DNA of 64,000 nucleotides from NCBI RefSeq assembly GCF_900105515.1, contig NZ_FNSY01000001.1, positions 2,170,001 through 2,234,000 of the forward strand, read 5' to 3'. Position 1 is the first letter of the stretch. Each line of letters begins with the position of its first letter. Both the position numbers and the translations under genes were made by a program. The notes below the pieces were generated by a model. That model made no database searches. It saw only the letters and a program-made list of their open reading frames with translations, and was not told the DNA's origin. Source of the DNA: Streptomyces sp. 2131.1. GTDB lineage: Bacteria > Actinomycetota > Actinomycetes > Streptomycetales > Streptomycetaceae. Below, in pieces: positions 44,780 to 53,727 of this stretch.

Positions 44780-44891
44780 GACAACCCCCCGTTCGCCAAC
44801 TACCCGCAGATTAACGGCCGTAGTCGGCGGATGAGGGGTAGATCGACGAGGAGGGGGCAGCCGGACGGGCAAAGCGTGCCGGGGGCCGCTC

Positions 44892-44903
44892 TAGACTTGA
44901 GCC
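44892..44903 (+). promoter_or_regulatory. -10 element of a leaderless mRNA
   Basis: TAGACT at 44892-44897 ends six bases before the ATG at 44904. No Shine-Dalgarno sequence is present, so transcription likely starts at the ATG. No good -35 is seen. Confidence 0.55.
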
Positions 44904-45086
44904 ATGTACTTCACCGACCGCGGTATCGAGGAGCTGGAGAAGCGGCGAGGCGAGGAAGAGGTCACGTTCGAGTGGCTCGCCGAGCAGCTGCGTACGTTCG
45001 TCGATCTGAACCCCGACTTCGAGGTGCCGGTCGAGCGCCTCGCGACCTGGCTGGCCCGTCTGGACGACGAGGACGAGGACGAGTAG
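44904..45086 (+). CDS. DUF6104 small acidic protein
   Basis: A 60-residue acidic protein starting MYFTDRGIEELEKRRGEEEV and ending in Asp/Glu repeats. It corresponds to DUF6104, a very conserved small streptomycete protein of unknown function. EWLAEQLRTFVDLNPDFEVP suggests a helical fold, and there is no membrane segment. Conservation despite its size argues that it is real. The gene appears to be expressed from a leaderless mRNA. It converges with the next gene at 12 bases. Confidence 0.85.
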   Translation: MYFTDRGIEELEKRRGEEEVTFEWLAEQLRTFVDLNPDFEVPVERLATWLARLDDEDEDE

Positions 45087-45098
45087 TCCTTCCGCCGG

Positions 45099-45938
45099 TC
45101 AGTCCGTTTCCTCCCCGCCTCGTACCCGGTCGTACGCGAGGCCCAGCGCGCCGTGCGCCATCAGGAGCACCCCGGCGAAGGCCCAGCCGCCGCTGCGCCG
45201 GGCCGCTCCCCACAGGGCGAGCGGCAGTCCGGCCGCGAGCTGGGCGCCCGCGAGGGCCCGCGCCCGCGGGCCGCGCACCCAGGGGCCGAGCCGGCTGCTC
45301 TCCACCGCGCCCAGGTCGACCTTGACCGCGTCGCGCCACCCGGTCCACTCGACGCGCTCGGCGCCGTCCCACGCCCCGGCGCCCGGCGGTTCGTCCGGGT
45401 CGGCCCCGAGTCCGGCCGGGAGCGCGAGGCCGGTGCGGGTGAGTACGGCGAGCAGCCCGCGCAGCCGGGCCCGGGCGTCGGTGTCCGGGTCGGGGCGGGT
45501 GAGCGCTTCGAGCGACTGCACGTCCAGTACGGGGTCGAGCCCGAGCCGCTCGGCGAACGTACGCATCGCCTCGTCCTCCCCGGCCGGGGTGCCGTCCGCG
45601 AGCCAGACGTAGCCCACCGGGCGGCGGAATCCCGAGGCGAGGGTGTACCCGGCCCGGTCGCCGTCCCACCACAGCGCGAGCACGGGCCAGGTGGAGCCGA
45701 CCGCGAGCGCGGTGGCCCAGCCGCCGAGCACCCGGTCGACGGGCTCGGCCCGCTCCCCCTCCCCCGACCGCGCGCGGCGGCCGCCCTGCCAGGGCTCCCC
45801 CTCGGGTACGAGAACGCTCCACCCCTGCCCGGCGGGCGCCAGCAGCAGCGGTTCGCGCAGCAGGTGCGCGACCGGGCGCACGGCGTCCGGCACGGTCCGG
45901 CACAGCAGCAGGGCACCCACGGGTGAGGTCGCGTCCAT
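45099..45938 (-). CDS. Hypothetical protein with C-terminal membrane helices
   Basis: A 279-residue protein of unknown function. A cytoplasmic part includes LLREPLLLAPAGQGWSVLVP, LALWWDGDRAGYTLASGF and WTGWRDAVKVDLGAV. The last 65 residues carry two short hydrophobic stretches (ALAGAQLAAGLPLALWG, GWAFAGVLLMAHGALGLAY). I recognise no domain. The ATG at 45938 has a weak ribosome site; an upstream in-frame ATG at 46055 would add 39 residues that overlap the promoter of the divergent gene and is unlikely. Confidence 0.65.
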   Translation of the reverse strand: MDATSPVGALLLCRTVPDAVRPVAHLLREPLLLAPAGQGWSVLVPEGEPWQGGRRARSGEGERAEPVDRVLGGWATALAVGSTWPVLALWWDGDRAGYTLASGFRRPVGYVWLADGTPAGEDEAMRTFAERLGLDPVLDVQSLEALTRPDPDTDARARLRGLLAVLTRTGLALPAGLGADPDEPPGAGAWDGAERVEWTGWRDAVKVDLGAVESSRLGPWVRGPRARALAGAQLAAGLPLALWGAARRSGGWAFAGVLLMAHGALGLAYDRVRGGEETD

Positions 45939-46018
45939 GGGTGACACCGTAGGACACCTTGCCCAGTTCTGTGCCGTTTTGCGCGCTTCGATCCCTCGCG
46001 AGGCCCCGTGACCCTGTC

Positions 46019-46067
46019 TTGACTTCACCGATCCGCGATATATCGTGTTCTTCAAGAGACGCGATAT
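46019..46067. promoter_or_regulatory. Promoter and repeat operator of the DUF4097-padR operon
   Basis: TTGACT (46019-46024), 16 bases and TATCGT (46041-46046) form a promoter. The palindrome CGATATATCG (46036-46045) covers the -10, and CGCGATAT occurs twice as a direct repeat (46034-46041 and 46060-46067). This is the likely site for the PadR protein encoded in the operon. Confidence 0.55.
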
Positions 46068-46102
46068 GTTGCGTCGTCCGCGCTATCCGGGAGGTCAGAT
46101 CC

Positions 46103-46960
46103 ATGCCTGTCTCGACATGGTCCGTCGCCGAGCCTCGGAAGCTGACCTTCGACGAGCCGGTGACCGCGCTGAAGGTGCGCGTCGTCAACGGCACGGTCAA
46201 CGTGGTCGGCACCGACGAACCGACCGCACGCCTGGAGGTATCCGCGATCGAAGGGCCGCCGCTCCTCGTGACGCAGGAGGACGGCGTCCTGACCGTGGCG
46301 TACGAGGACCTTGCCTGGCAGAACCTGCTGAAGTGGTTCGACCGCAAGGAATGGCGCCGCCACGCGGTCGTCTCGCTCGCGGTCCCGGCCGGCGCGACCG
46401 TGGAGGTCGGCGCGGTCGGCGCCGGGGCCTTCGTCTCCGGGATCCGGGGGCGTACGGAGGTACGCGGCGTCAACGGCGACACCACGCTCGTCAACCTCTC
46501 CGGGCCGGTCGGCGCGGAGACCGTCTCCGGCGGGGTGGAGGCCCAGTCCGTCACCGGCGACCTTCGTTTCAAGTCGGTCTCCGGCGATCTGACGGTCGTC
46601 GAGGGGGCGGGCGCCTCCGTGAAGGCCGAGTCCGTCAGCGGCGGCATGGTGCTCGACGTGGACGCGGCCGGGAAGCCCACCGACATCCGGCTGGCCACGG
46701 TCTCCGGCGAGATCGCCATCCGGCTGCCGCACCCCGCCGACGCGCGGGTGGAGGCGAACACCGCGAGCGGTTCCGTCTCCAACGGCTTCGAGGACCTGCG
46801 GGTCAGCGGCCAGTGGGGCGCGAAGAAGATCACCGGCACGCTGGGCGCCGGCACCGGCACCCTGAAGGCGACGACCGTCTCCGGGTCGATCGCGCTCCTG
46901 CGCCGCCCGCCGGCCGAGGACGAACCGTACGACGCCGAGCCGACCGGAAAGGTGCTCTGA
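46103..46960 (+). CDS. DUF4097 beta-strand repeat protein
   Basis: A 285-residue protein of the DUF4097 adhesin-like family. The short beta repeats are visible as VNGDTTLVNLSGPVGAETVS, AQSVTGDLRFKSVSGDLTV and ATVSGEIAIRLPHPADARVE, each strand about 10-20 residues with Gly/Val alternation. No signal peptide appears, so it is presumably cytoplasmic; the partner is unknown. ATG 46103 has a GGGAGGT ribosome site. The padR gene follows after one base, so the two form an operon in which PadR probably represses both. Confidence 0.88.
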   Translation: MPVSTWSVAEPRKLTFDEPVTALKVRVVNGTVNVVGTDEPTARLEVSAIEGPPLLVTQEDGVLTVAYEDLAWQNLLKWFDRKEWRRHAVVSLAVPAGATVEVGAVGAGAFVSGIRGRTEVRGVNGDTTLVNLSGPVGAETVSGGVEAQSVTGDLRFKSVSGDLTVVEGAGASVKAESVSGGMVLDVDAAGKPTDIRLATVSGEIAIRLPHPADARVEANTASGSVSNGFEDLRVSGQWGAKKITGTLGAGTGTLKATTVSGSIALLRRPPAEDEPYDAEPTGKVL

Positions 46961-46961
46961 C

Positions 46962-47963
46962 ATGCCCCCCGTATTCGCCCACGGCCGCCTGCGGCTGTAC
47001 CTCCTGAAGCTGCTCGACGAGGCGCCCCGGCACGGCTACGAGGTGATCCGGCTGCTGGAAGAGCGCTTCCAGGGCCTGTACGCCCCCTCGGCCGGCACGG
47101 TCTACCCCCGGCTGGCCAAGCTGGAGGCCGAGGGCCTGGTCACCCACGCCACCGAGGGCGGCCGCAAGGTCTACTCGATCACCGAGGCGGGCCGCGCCGA
47201 ACTGGCCGACCGCACCGGGGAGCTCGCCGACCTGGAGCTGGAGATCAGGGAGTCCGTCTCCGAGCTGGCCGCCGAGATGCGCGACGACGTACGCGGGGCG
47301 GCGGGCAAGCTGCGCAGCGAGATGCGCGCGGCGGCCGACGAGTCGCGCCACGCGCCCGGCGGGCCCGGGGGGCCCGGCACCGGCGCCAAGGAGTCCCCGT
47401 TCGGCGGTTTCGGCGACCTGGGTGACTTCGGGGACCTGCGCGACAAGGAGGCGTGGCGCTCCGCGAAGGAGGAGCTGCGCAAGGCCCGCCAGGAGTGGAA
47501 GGAGCAGGCCCGCCGCGCGAAGGACGAGTCCCGGCGCGCCCGCCAGGACGCCCAGCAGGCCCGCCGCCAGGCCAAGGAGGCCCAGGACCGGGCACGCGAG
47601 CAGATGCAGAACGCCGCACGCCAGGTCCAGGAGCACTTCGCCCGGGGCGACTGGCCGGCCGGGGTCCGCGAGGGCCTGGCCGAGATCACCGGCCAGCTCG
47701 GCGGCTTCGCCCGTACGGGGAGCTGGGCGCCGTACGTCAAGCCGGACGCGGCGGGCACCGACCCGGAGTGGGGCAAGGACGCGGGCGGCACCGGCGACCC
47801 GGCACGCGACCTGGACCGCCTGCTCGACCGCTTCCGCGACGAGATCCGCGACGCGGCGAGGGACCACGGAGTGACGGAGACCCAGCTCACGGAGGCCCGC
47901 CTGCACCTGGCGACGGCCGCGGCGCACGTGGCCGGGGTGCTGCGGGGGGACGGGGAGAAGTAG
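46962..47963 (+). CDS. PadR-family regulator with long coiled-coil tail
   Basis: A 333-residue regulator, much longer than the usual 110-180. The N-terminal winged helix is GRLRLYLLKLLDEAPRHGYE to SAGTVYPRLAKLEAEGLVTH. Residues about 85-330 form an Arg/Ala/Glu-rich coiled coil (EELRKARQEWKEQARRAKDE) with a Gly-rich break near 130. The extension might bind the DUF4097 protein or the membrane. The gene is separated from its partner by one base and has its own terminator downstream. Confidence 0.9.
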   Translation: MPPVFAHGRLRLYLLKLLDEAPRHGYEVIRLLEERFQGLYAPSAGTVYPRLAKLEAEGLVTHATEGGRKVYSITEAGRAELADRTGELADLELEIRESVSELAAEMRDDVRGAAGKLRSEMRAAADESRHAPGGPGGPGTGAKESPFGGFGDLGDFGDLRDKEAWRSAKEELRKARQEWKEQARRAKDESRRARQDAQQARRQAKEAQDRAREQMQNAARQVQEHFARGDWPAGVREGLAEITGQLGGFARTGSWAPYVKPDAAGTDPEWGKDAGGTGDPARDLDRLLDRFRDEIRDAARDHGVTETQLTEARLHLATAAAHVAGVLRGDGEK

Positions 47964-47969
47964 GTACGG

Positions 47970-48042
47970 GTACGAGGGGGCGGCGCGACCTTACGGGGGC
48001 CGGCGCGACCGGCAGGGGTTGCCGGCGCGACCGCCCCCGTAC
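47970..48042. terminator. Terminator region with GGCGCGACC repeats
   Basis: GTACG(A)GGGGGCGG pairs with CCGCCCCCGTAC, enclosing three copies of GGCGCGACC. It lies between the convergent padR and Clp-N genes and can act on both strands. Confidence 0.6.
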
Positions 48043-48044
48043 GG

Positions 48045-48623
48045 TCAGCCCGCCTTGCGGTGGCCGTCCGCGCCTTCGGCCCCGTCGCCGTACAGCGCGC
48101 GCTCGGCCGACGCGTACGTCACGCCGTGGTCCGCGAGGACGTCCGCGACCGGGCCCGGCGTCACGGTGAGGGCCAGCAGGAGGTGCTCGCCGCCGATGAA
48201 CCGGTCACCGCGCCCGAGCGCGACGCGCAGCGACTTCTCCAGAACCTTCTTCGCCTCCCGGGTGAAGGACGGGCGGCCCGCTCGCCGCCGGCCCCGGCGG
48301 TCGCCCCGCAGGGCCCCTTCGCCGTGTGCCTCCTCGATGCGCGAGACGATGGCGCCGAGGTCGATCCCGATGTCCGCGAGCGCCTCGGCGTCAGCCTTGG
48401 ACATGCCGCCGTGCCTGCGGGCCTCGGCGAGCGCGGCCGCCACCGAGTCCTCGCGGTCCGCCAGGCCCAGCGCGGTGATCGCGAAGGAGGCCCGGCCGGT
48501 GTCCTGGTCCAGCAGGGCGAGCAGCAGATGTTCCCCGGTGACCGTGTCGGCCCCGGTCCGTGCGGCGTGCTCCACGGCTCCGGCCACCGTGGCCCGGGCG
48601 TCCTTGGTGAATCGCTCGAACAT
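48045..48623 (-). CDS. Clp N-terminal-domain protein
   Basis: A 192-residue protein holding the double Clp-N repeat, without an AAA+ domain. FERFTKDARATVAGAVEHAA and GEHLLLALL mark the first repeat; SFTREAKKVLEKSLRVALG and GGEHLLLALTV mark the second. In ClpC this domain binds substrates and adaptors, so the stand-alone form could be an adaptor or inhibitor of Clp. ATG 48623 has a GGGAGG ribosome site and forms TGATG overlap with the HTH gene stop codon, so both proteins are co-translated. Confidence 0.88.
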   Translation of the reverse strand: MFERFTKDARATVAGAVEHAARTGADTVTGEHLLLALLDQDTGRASFAITALGLADREDSVAAALAEARRHGGMSKADAEALADIGIDLGAIVSRIEEAHGEGALRGDRRGRRRAGRPSFTREAKKVLEKSLRVALGRGDRFIGGEHLLLALTVTPGPVADVLADHGVTYASAERALYGDGAEGADGHRKAG

Positions 48624-48832
48624 CAATGCCTCCCGTACTTCTTGTGCACGGCCTGCCGGCTGACACCCAGTTCGGCCGCGATCTCCTGCCACGACCAGCC
48701 CTTGGCGCGGGCGCTCCTTACTTGTACGGCTTCCAGCTGCTCCAGCAGCCGCCGCAGCGCGGCGACCGACCGCAGCCCCACCCGGGGGTCGCGGTCGCCC
48801 GCCCGCTCGGCGAGATCCGTTGCTTCGGTCAT
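48623..48832 (-). CDS. Small helix-turn-helix regulator
   Basis: A 69-residue DNA-binding protein. After a helical N-terminus (RSVAALRRLLEQLEAVQVRS) comes a sigma-4-like helix-turn-helix, GWSWQEIAAELGVSRQAVHK. It is almost certainly autoregulatory: two perfect 18-base operators lie exactly on its own promoter. It is the first gene of an operon with the Clp-N protein. The mRNA seems leaderless, with the -10 TAAGTT six bases from the ATG. A regulator of proteostasis or of Clp activity is a reasonable guess, not demonstrated. Confidence 0.88.
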   Translation of the reverse strand: MTEATDLAERAGDRDPRVGLRSVAALRRLLEQLEAVQVRSARAKGWSWQEIAAELGVSRQAVHKKYGRH

Positions 48833-48867
48833 GTTGTCAACTTACGTTGACACCGCGGCCATGTCAA
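48833..48867 (-). promoter_or_regulatory. Leaderless promoter of the HTH/Clp-N operon
   Basis: On the minus strand, TTGACA (48867-48862), 17 bases, then TAAGTT (48844-48839) and six bases to the ATG at 48832. This is close to consensus, and both hexamers sit within operators. Confidence 0.8.
48835..48852. promoter_or_regulatory. Operator 1 (perfect 18-base palindrome)
   Basis: TGTCAACTTACGTTGACA, perfect arms TGTCAAC/GTTGACA around TTAC. It overlaps the -10 element of the HTH/Clp-N promoter. Confidence 0.75.
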
Positions 48868-48879
48868 TCATTATTGACA
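48862..48879. promoter_or_regulatory. Operator 2 (perfect 18-base palindrome)
   Basis: TGTCAATCATTATTGACA, perfect arms TGTCAAT/ATTGACA around CATT. It is centred 27 bases from operator 1 and overlaps the -35 element. Confidence 0.75.
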
Positions 48880-48887
48880 CCCGGACC

Positions 48888-49850
48888 TCAGACAGTCAGC
48901 ACGATCTTCCCGAACTGGTCGCCCGCGGCGAGGCGTTCGAAGCCCTCCCGGGCACGGTCCAGCGGCAGCACCTCGTCGATGACGGGGCACACGCCGGTGG
49001 TGGCGCAGAAGGCGAGGAGGTCCTCCAGCTCGTCCTTGGAGCCCATGGTCGAGCCGACGACCTTCAGCTCCAGGAAGAAGATCCGGGTCAGCTCGGCGTG
49101 CGAGGGCCGGTCGCCGCTGGTGGCGCCGGAGATGACCAGGGTGCCGCCGGGGCGCAGCGACTTGACGGAGTGCGACCAGGTGGCGGCGCCGACCGTCTCG
49201 ATGACGGCGTCCACCCGGTGGGGCAGCCGGGCGCCGGCCTCGAACGCGTCGACGGCGCCGAGTTCGACGGCCCGCTTGCGCTTGGCCTCGTCGCGGCTGG
49301 TGGCGTACACCCGCAGCCCGGCGGCCCGCCCGAGCACGATCGCGGCGGTCGCGACCCCTCCGCCGGCGCCCTGGACGAGCACCGAGTCGCCCGGGCGTAC
49401 CCCGGCGTTGGTGAAGAGCATGCGGTACGCGGTCAGCCAGGCGGTCGGCAGGCAGGCGGCCTGCTCGAAGCTCAGCTCCCGGGGCTTGGGCAGCACGTTG
49501 TACGTGGGGACGGTGACCTGTTCGGCGAACGTGCCCTGGTAGCGCTCGGTGAGGATCGAGCGGGGCTCGTCCGGGCCGACCCCGTGGCCGGTCTGGCCGA
49601 TGACGGAGTGGAGGACGACCTCGTTGCCGTCCTGGTCGACACCGGCGGCGTCACAGCCGAGGATCATCGGCAGCTTGTCCTCCGCGAGGCCGACGCCGCG
49701 CAGGGACCAGAGGTCGTGGTGGTTGAGGGAGGCGGCCCGGACGTTCACGGTGGTCCACCCGGGGCGGGCCTGCGGGGCTGGACGGTCGCCCAGTTCGAGG
49801 CCGTTGAGGGGGTGGGCGGGGTCGATGCTGGATGCGTAGGCGGCGAACAT
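48888..49850 (-). CDS. MDR-family zinc-binding-type dehydrogenase
   Basis: A 320-residue medium-chain dehydrogenase/reductase. The N-terminal GroES-like part has AASLNHHDLWSLRG and LGCDAAGVD, and the nucleotide-binding domain has VLVQGAGGGVATAAIVLGRA. The usual zinc-ligand Cys/His set is not evident, which fits the quinone-oxidoreductase/enoyl-reductase subgroup rather than a true alcohol dehydrogenase. NADPH-dependent reduction of a small carbonyl or quinone is likely. The ATG at 49850 was chosen; GTG 49871 adds seven residues. It stands alone between the HTH operon and an intergenic repeat. Confidence 0.8.
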   Translation of the reverse strand: MFAAYASSIDPAHPLNGLELGDRPAPQARPGWTTVNVRAASLNHHDLWSLRGVGLAEDKLPMILGCDAAGVDQDGNEVVLHSVIGQTGHGVGPDEPRSILTERYQGTFAEQVTVPTYNVLPKPRELSFEQAACLPTAWLTAYRMLFTNAGVRPGDSVLVQGAGGGVATAAIVLGRAAGLRVYATSRDEAKRKRAVELGAVDAFEAGARLPHRVDAVIETVGAATWSHSVKSLRPGGTLVISGATSGDRPSHAELTRIFFLELKVVGSTMGSKDELEDLLAFCATTGVCPVIDEVLPLDRAREGFERLAAGDQFGKIVLTV

Positions 49851-49917
49851 GCCGCCGACGATAGGCGTCACCGTACCGACACGTAACCGCCTGCGACTGT
49901 GACGCGCACCGCTGGTT

Positions 49918-50035
49918 TCGGGGCTCCGCCCCGGACCCCGCGCCTCAGACGCCGGCGAGGCTGAAAGTGGCCGCGGCCAAAATCAAGCCCCTCCGGCGAT
50001 TGAGGAGCGGGGGTACGGGGGCAGCGCCCCCGCAA
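49918..50035. repeat. Streptomyces intergenic repeat element with terminal hairpins
   Basis: About 118 bases bounded by CGGGGCTCCGCCCCG (49919-49933) and CGGGGGCAGCGCCCCCG (50016-50032), enclosing a conserved middle with CTCCGGCGATTGAGGAG. I recognise this sequence type as abundant in streptomycete intergenic regions, usually between convergent or tandem genes. It probably acts as a terminator; it has no coding potential. Confidence 0.8.
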
Positions 50036-50039
50036 CACC

Positions 50040-51251
<1,212 letters not shown>

Positions 51252-51776
51252 GGTGTTGACCCCTTAAGTCTTCATCGTTTGAGGGTGGCCACTCCTGGTT
51301 GAGGAGGGGTGGGCGGACCCGCGTACGCGCCCTGCGCCCGGCGGTTGGCCCGCCCCGGCAGGGGGAGATACGTACGCGCGGGCGCGCCGCACACGCGCCC
51401 TGAGCCCCGGATGAGGGGTGTAAAGGTCTTTCTTACCGGACGGACCAGGTCAGGGACGAGTTCATATCGGCTCCGTGACATGACTCATAGTGGGCTGCCA
51501 TTTCAACAGGTCAGCCTTGTGCCGCGCCTGAGTCCACGGCGTGAGACGCGCCGCAGATCCTCCGGTGACGAGAAGGAAACCCCATAAAAGGTCCGGCCGT
51601 GGTGTACCGGCCTCAAGAGGTTCGGGGATCGCCCGTTACCCGATTTTGACATGCCGGGCCCCCTGTTCGGGCTAATCCGCATGGCAACATGCCGTAATCA
51701 CACAAGGCGGCGACACCCGATGCCGTGTTTCATTACCGCCCTGGCAACCACCCTGACCTGCCGGAGGAACCCGATC
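51252..51776. other. Divergent intergenic region malic enzyme / amino acid ABC operon
   Basis: 525 bases with no convincing gene. It contains the malic enzyme promoter on one side and the ABC operon promoter on the other. A long untranslated leader (about 100 bases) would precede the binding-protein gene. I saw no tRNA, riboswitch fold or clear repeat; short hairpins such as GTCCGGCC...GGCC are present. Confidence 0.5.
51646..51676 (+). promoter_or_regulatory. Promoter of the amino acid ABC operon
   Basis: TTGACA (51646-51651) and GCTAAT (51671-51676), spacing 19. A consensus -35 in this GC-rich genome is notable. The ATG is 100 bases further on. Confidence 0.5.
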
Positions 51777-52742
51777 ATGACCGCACGCTCCACCCGTCGT
51801 ACGGCCGCGAAGACCCGCATCGCCGCGGTCGGCGCCATCGCGGTCGCCGGCACCATGCTGCTGACCGCCTGTGGCGACCAGACGAAGAACAACGACGCCG
51901 GCGGGTCGGAGACCGCCAAGACCGGCACCGGCACCTCGTCGCCCGCGGACCTGCTCCCCGCGGACATCAAGTCCAAGGGCGTCATCAAGGTCGGCTCCGA
52001 CATCGCGTACCCGCCGGTCGAGTTCAAGGACAAGTCCGGCGAGACCGTGGGTATCGACCCCGACCTCGCCGCCGCGCTCGGCAAGGAGCTGGGCGTCGAG
52101 TTCCAGTTCGAGAACGGCACGTTCGACACCCTGATCACGGGCCTGCGCTCCAAGCGCTACGACATCGCCATGTCGGCGATGACGGACAGCAAGGAGCGCC
52201 AGGAGGGCATCGACCCGGAGACGAAGAAGAAGGTCGGCGAGGGCGTCGACTTCGTCGACTACTTCACCGCCGGTGTCTCGATCTACACCAAGAAGGGTGA
52301 CGACCAGGGCATCAAGACCTGGTCCGACCTCTGCGGCAAGAAGATCGCCGTCCAGCGCAACACCGTCTCGCACGACCTGGCCAAGGACGAGTCCAAGAAG
52401 TGCGCCGGCGGCAAGAAGATCGCGATCGAGGCGTTCGACACCGACCTGGAGGCCCAGACCCGTATCCGCTCGGGCGGAGCCGACGCCGGCTCCTCCGACT
52501 TCCCGGTCGCCGCGTACGCGGTGAAGACCTCGGGCGGCGGCAAGGACTTCCAGATCGTCGGCGACCAGGTCGAGGCGGCCCCGTACGGCATCGCCGTCGC
52601 CAAGGGCAACGACCAGCTCACCAAGGCCCTCAAGGCGGCCGTGGACGCCATCATCAAGAACGGCGAGTACGAGAAGGTCATCGCCAAGTGGGGCGTCGAG
52701 GCCGGCGCGGTCACCGAGGCCAAGGTGAACGGCGGGTCCTGA
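51777..52742 (+). CDS. Polar amino acid ABC transporter substrate-binding lipoprotein
   Basis: A 321-residue solute-binding protein of the polar amino acid family. The signal ends in the lipobox LLTACGD, so it is a lipoprotein outside the membrane. IKVGSDIAYPPVEFKDKSGE and VGIDPDLAAALGKELGVEF are typical of the family, and YDIAMSAMTDSKERQEG corresponds to the ligand-contact region. The ATG at 51777 has a GGAGG ribosome site. It is the first gene of a three-gene importer operon with a permease and an ATPase. The exact amino acid, perhaps glutamate or a basic one, cannot be told from sequence. Confidence 0.92.
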   Translation: MTARSTRRTAAKTRIAAVGAIAVAGTMLLTACGDQTKNNDAGGSETAKTGTGTSSPADLLPADIKSKGVIKVGSDIAYPPVEFKDKSGETVGIDPDLAAALGKELGVEFQFENGTFDTLITGLRSKRYDIAMSAMTDSKERQEGIDPETKKKVGEGVDFVDYFTAGVSIYTKKGDDQGIKTWSDLCGKKIAVQRNTVSHDLAKDESKKCAGGKKIAIEAFDTDLEAQTRIRSGGADAGSSDFPVAAYAVKTSGGGKDFQIVGDQVEAAPYGIAVAKGNDQLTKALKAAVDAIIKNGEYEKVIAKWGVEAGAVTEAKVNGGS

Positions 52743-52770
52743 CCGGATCCGGCGCTGAAAGGCATCAGCC

Positions 52771-53727
52771 GTGACTGACATCAAGAAGACGGGACCGGTC
52801 GACGAGCCGCCCGCATCCCCCGCCACCGAGGCGCCGACCGCACCGGAGGCCATCCGGGCCATCCCCGTCCGGCACTACGGCCGGTACGTCTCGGCGCTCA
52901 TCGCCATCGCCCTGCTCGCCTCGGTCATCTACGCCTTCAGCCAGGGCAGGATCAACTGGGGCGCGATTCCGGACTACTTCTTCGACGACCGCATCATCGA
53001 CGGGGTCGGCCAGACACTGCTGCTGACCGTCCTGTCGATGCTGATCGGCGTGGTCGGCGGCGTCCTGCTCGCCGTCATGCGCCTGTCGAGGAACCCGGTG
53101 ACCTCGTCGATCGCGTGGTTCTACATCTGGTTCTTCCGGGGCACCCCGGTCCTGGTCCAGCTGTTCGTGTGGTTCAACCTGGGTCTGGTCTTCGAGTACA
53201 TCAACCTCGGGCCGATCTACAAGGACTACTGGTCGAGCTTCATGACGCCGCTGCTGACGGCGCTGCTCGGCCTCGGCCTCAACGAGGCCGCGTACATGGC
53301 GGAGATCTGCCGCGCCGGTCTGCTCTCGGTCGACGAGGGCCAGACGGAGGCGTCGCACGCCCTGGGCATGAGCCACTCGAAGACCCTCCGGCGCGTCGTG
53401 ATCCCGCAGGCCATGCGGGTGATCGTGCCGCCCACGGGCAACGAGGTCATCAACATGCTCAAGACGACCTCTCTGGTGGCGGCCGTGCAGTTCTACGAAC
53501 TCTTCAAGAACGCCCAGGACATCGGGCAGAGTTCCGGGTCGCCGGTGGAGATGTACTTCCTCGCCGCCGCCTGGTACCTGATCATGACCTCGGTGCTCAG
53601 CGTGGGGCAGTACTACCTGGAGCGGTACTACGCGCGTGGATCCAGCCGGAGCCTGCCGCCGACCCCGTTCCAGAAGGTCAGGGCCTCGGTGCTGTCCATC
53701 GGCCGCCCGAAGGGAGGCATCGCATGA
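52771..53727 (+). CDS. Polar amino acid ABC transporter permease
   Basis: A 318-residue membrane protein. After an N-terminal tail of about 35 residues and one helix, it has about five helices ([37 protein letters not shown] and others). The EAA-loop is [20 protein letters not shown], followed by [19 protein letters not shown], which contacts the ATPase. The family signature [10 protein letters not shown] is present. The GTG at 52771 lies 28 bases after the binding-protein gene. Confidence 0.93.
   Translation: MTDIKKTGPVDEPPASPATEAPTAPEAIRAIPVRHYGRYVSALIAIALLASVIYAFSQGRINWGAIPDYFFDDRIIDGVGQTLLLTVLSMLIGVVGGVLLAVMRLSRNPVTSSIAWFYIWFFRGTPVLVQLFVWFNLGLVFEYINLGPIYKDYWSSFMTPLLTALLGLGLNEAAYMAEICRAGLLSVDEGQTEASHALGMSHSKTLRRVVIPQAMRVIVPPTGNEVINMLKTTSLVAAVQFYELFKNAQDIGQSSGSPVEMYFLAAAWYLIMTSVLSVGQYYLERYYARGSSRSLPPTPFQKVRASVLSIGRPKGGIA

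Noticed and set aside
46055..46103. Extended start of the 45.1-45.9 kb hypothetical gene at 46055
   Set aside because: The extension would run across the DUF4097 promoter and its residues are unlike the rest of the protein; ATG 45938 is preferred.
51309..51587. Short open frames between malic enzyme and the ABC operon
   Set aside because: They lack ribosome sites and the products are Arg/Pro-rich without similarity to anything I know.
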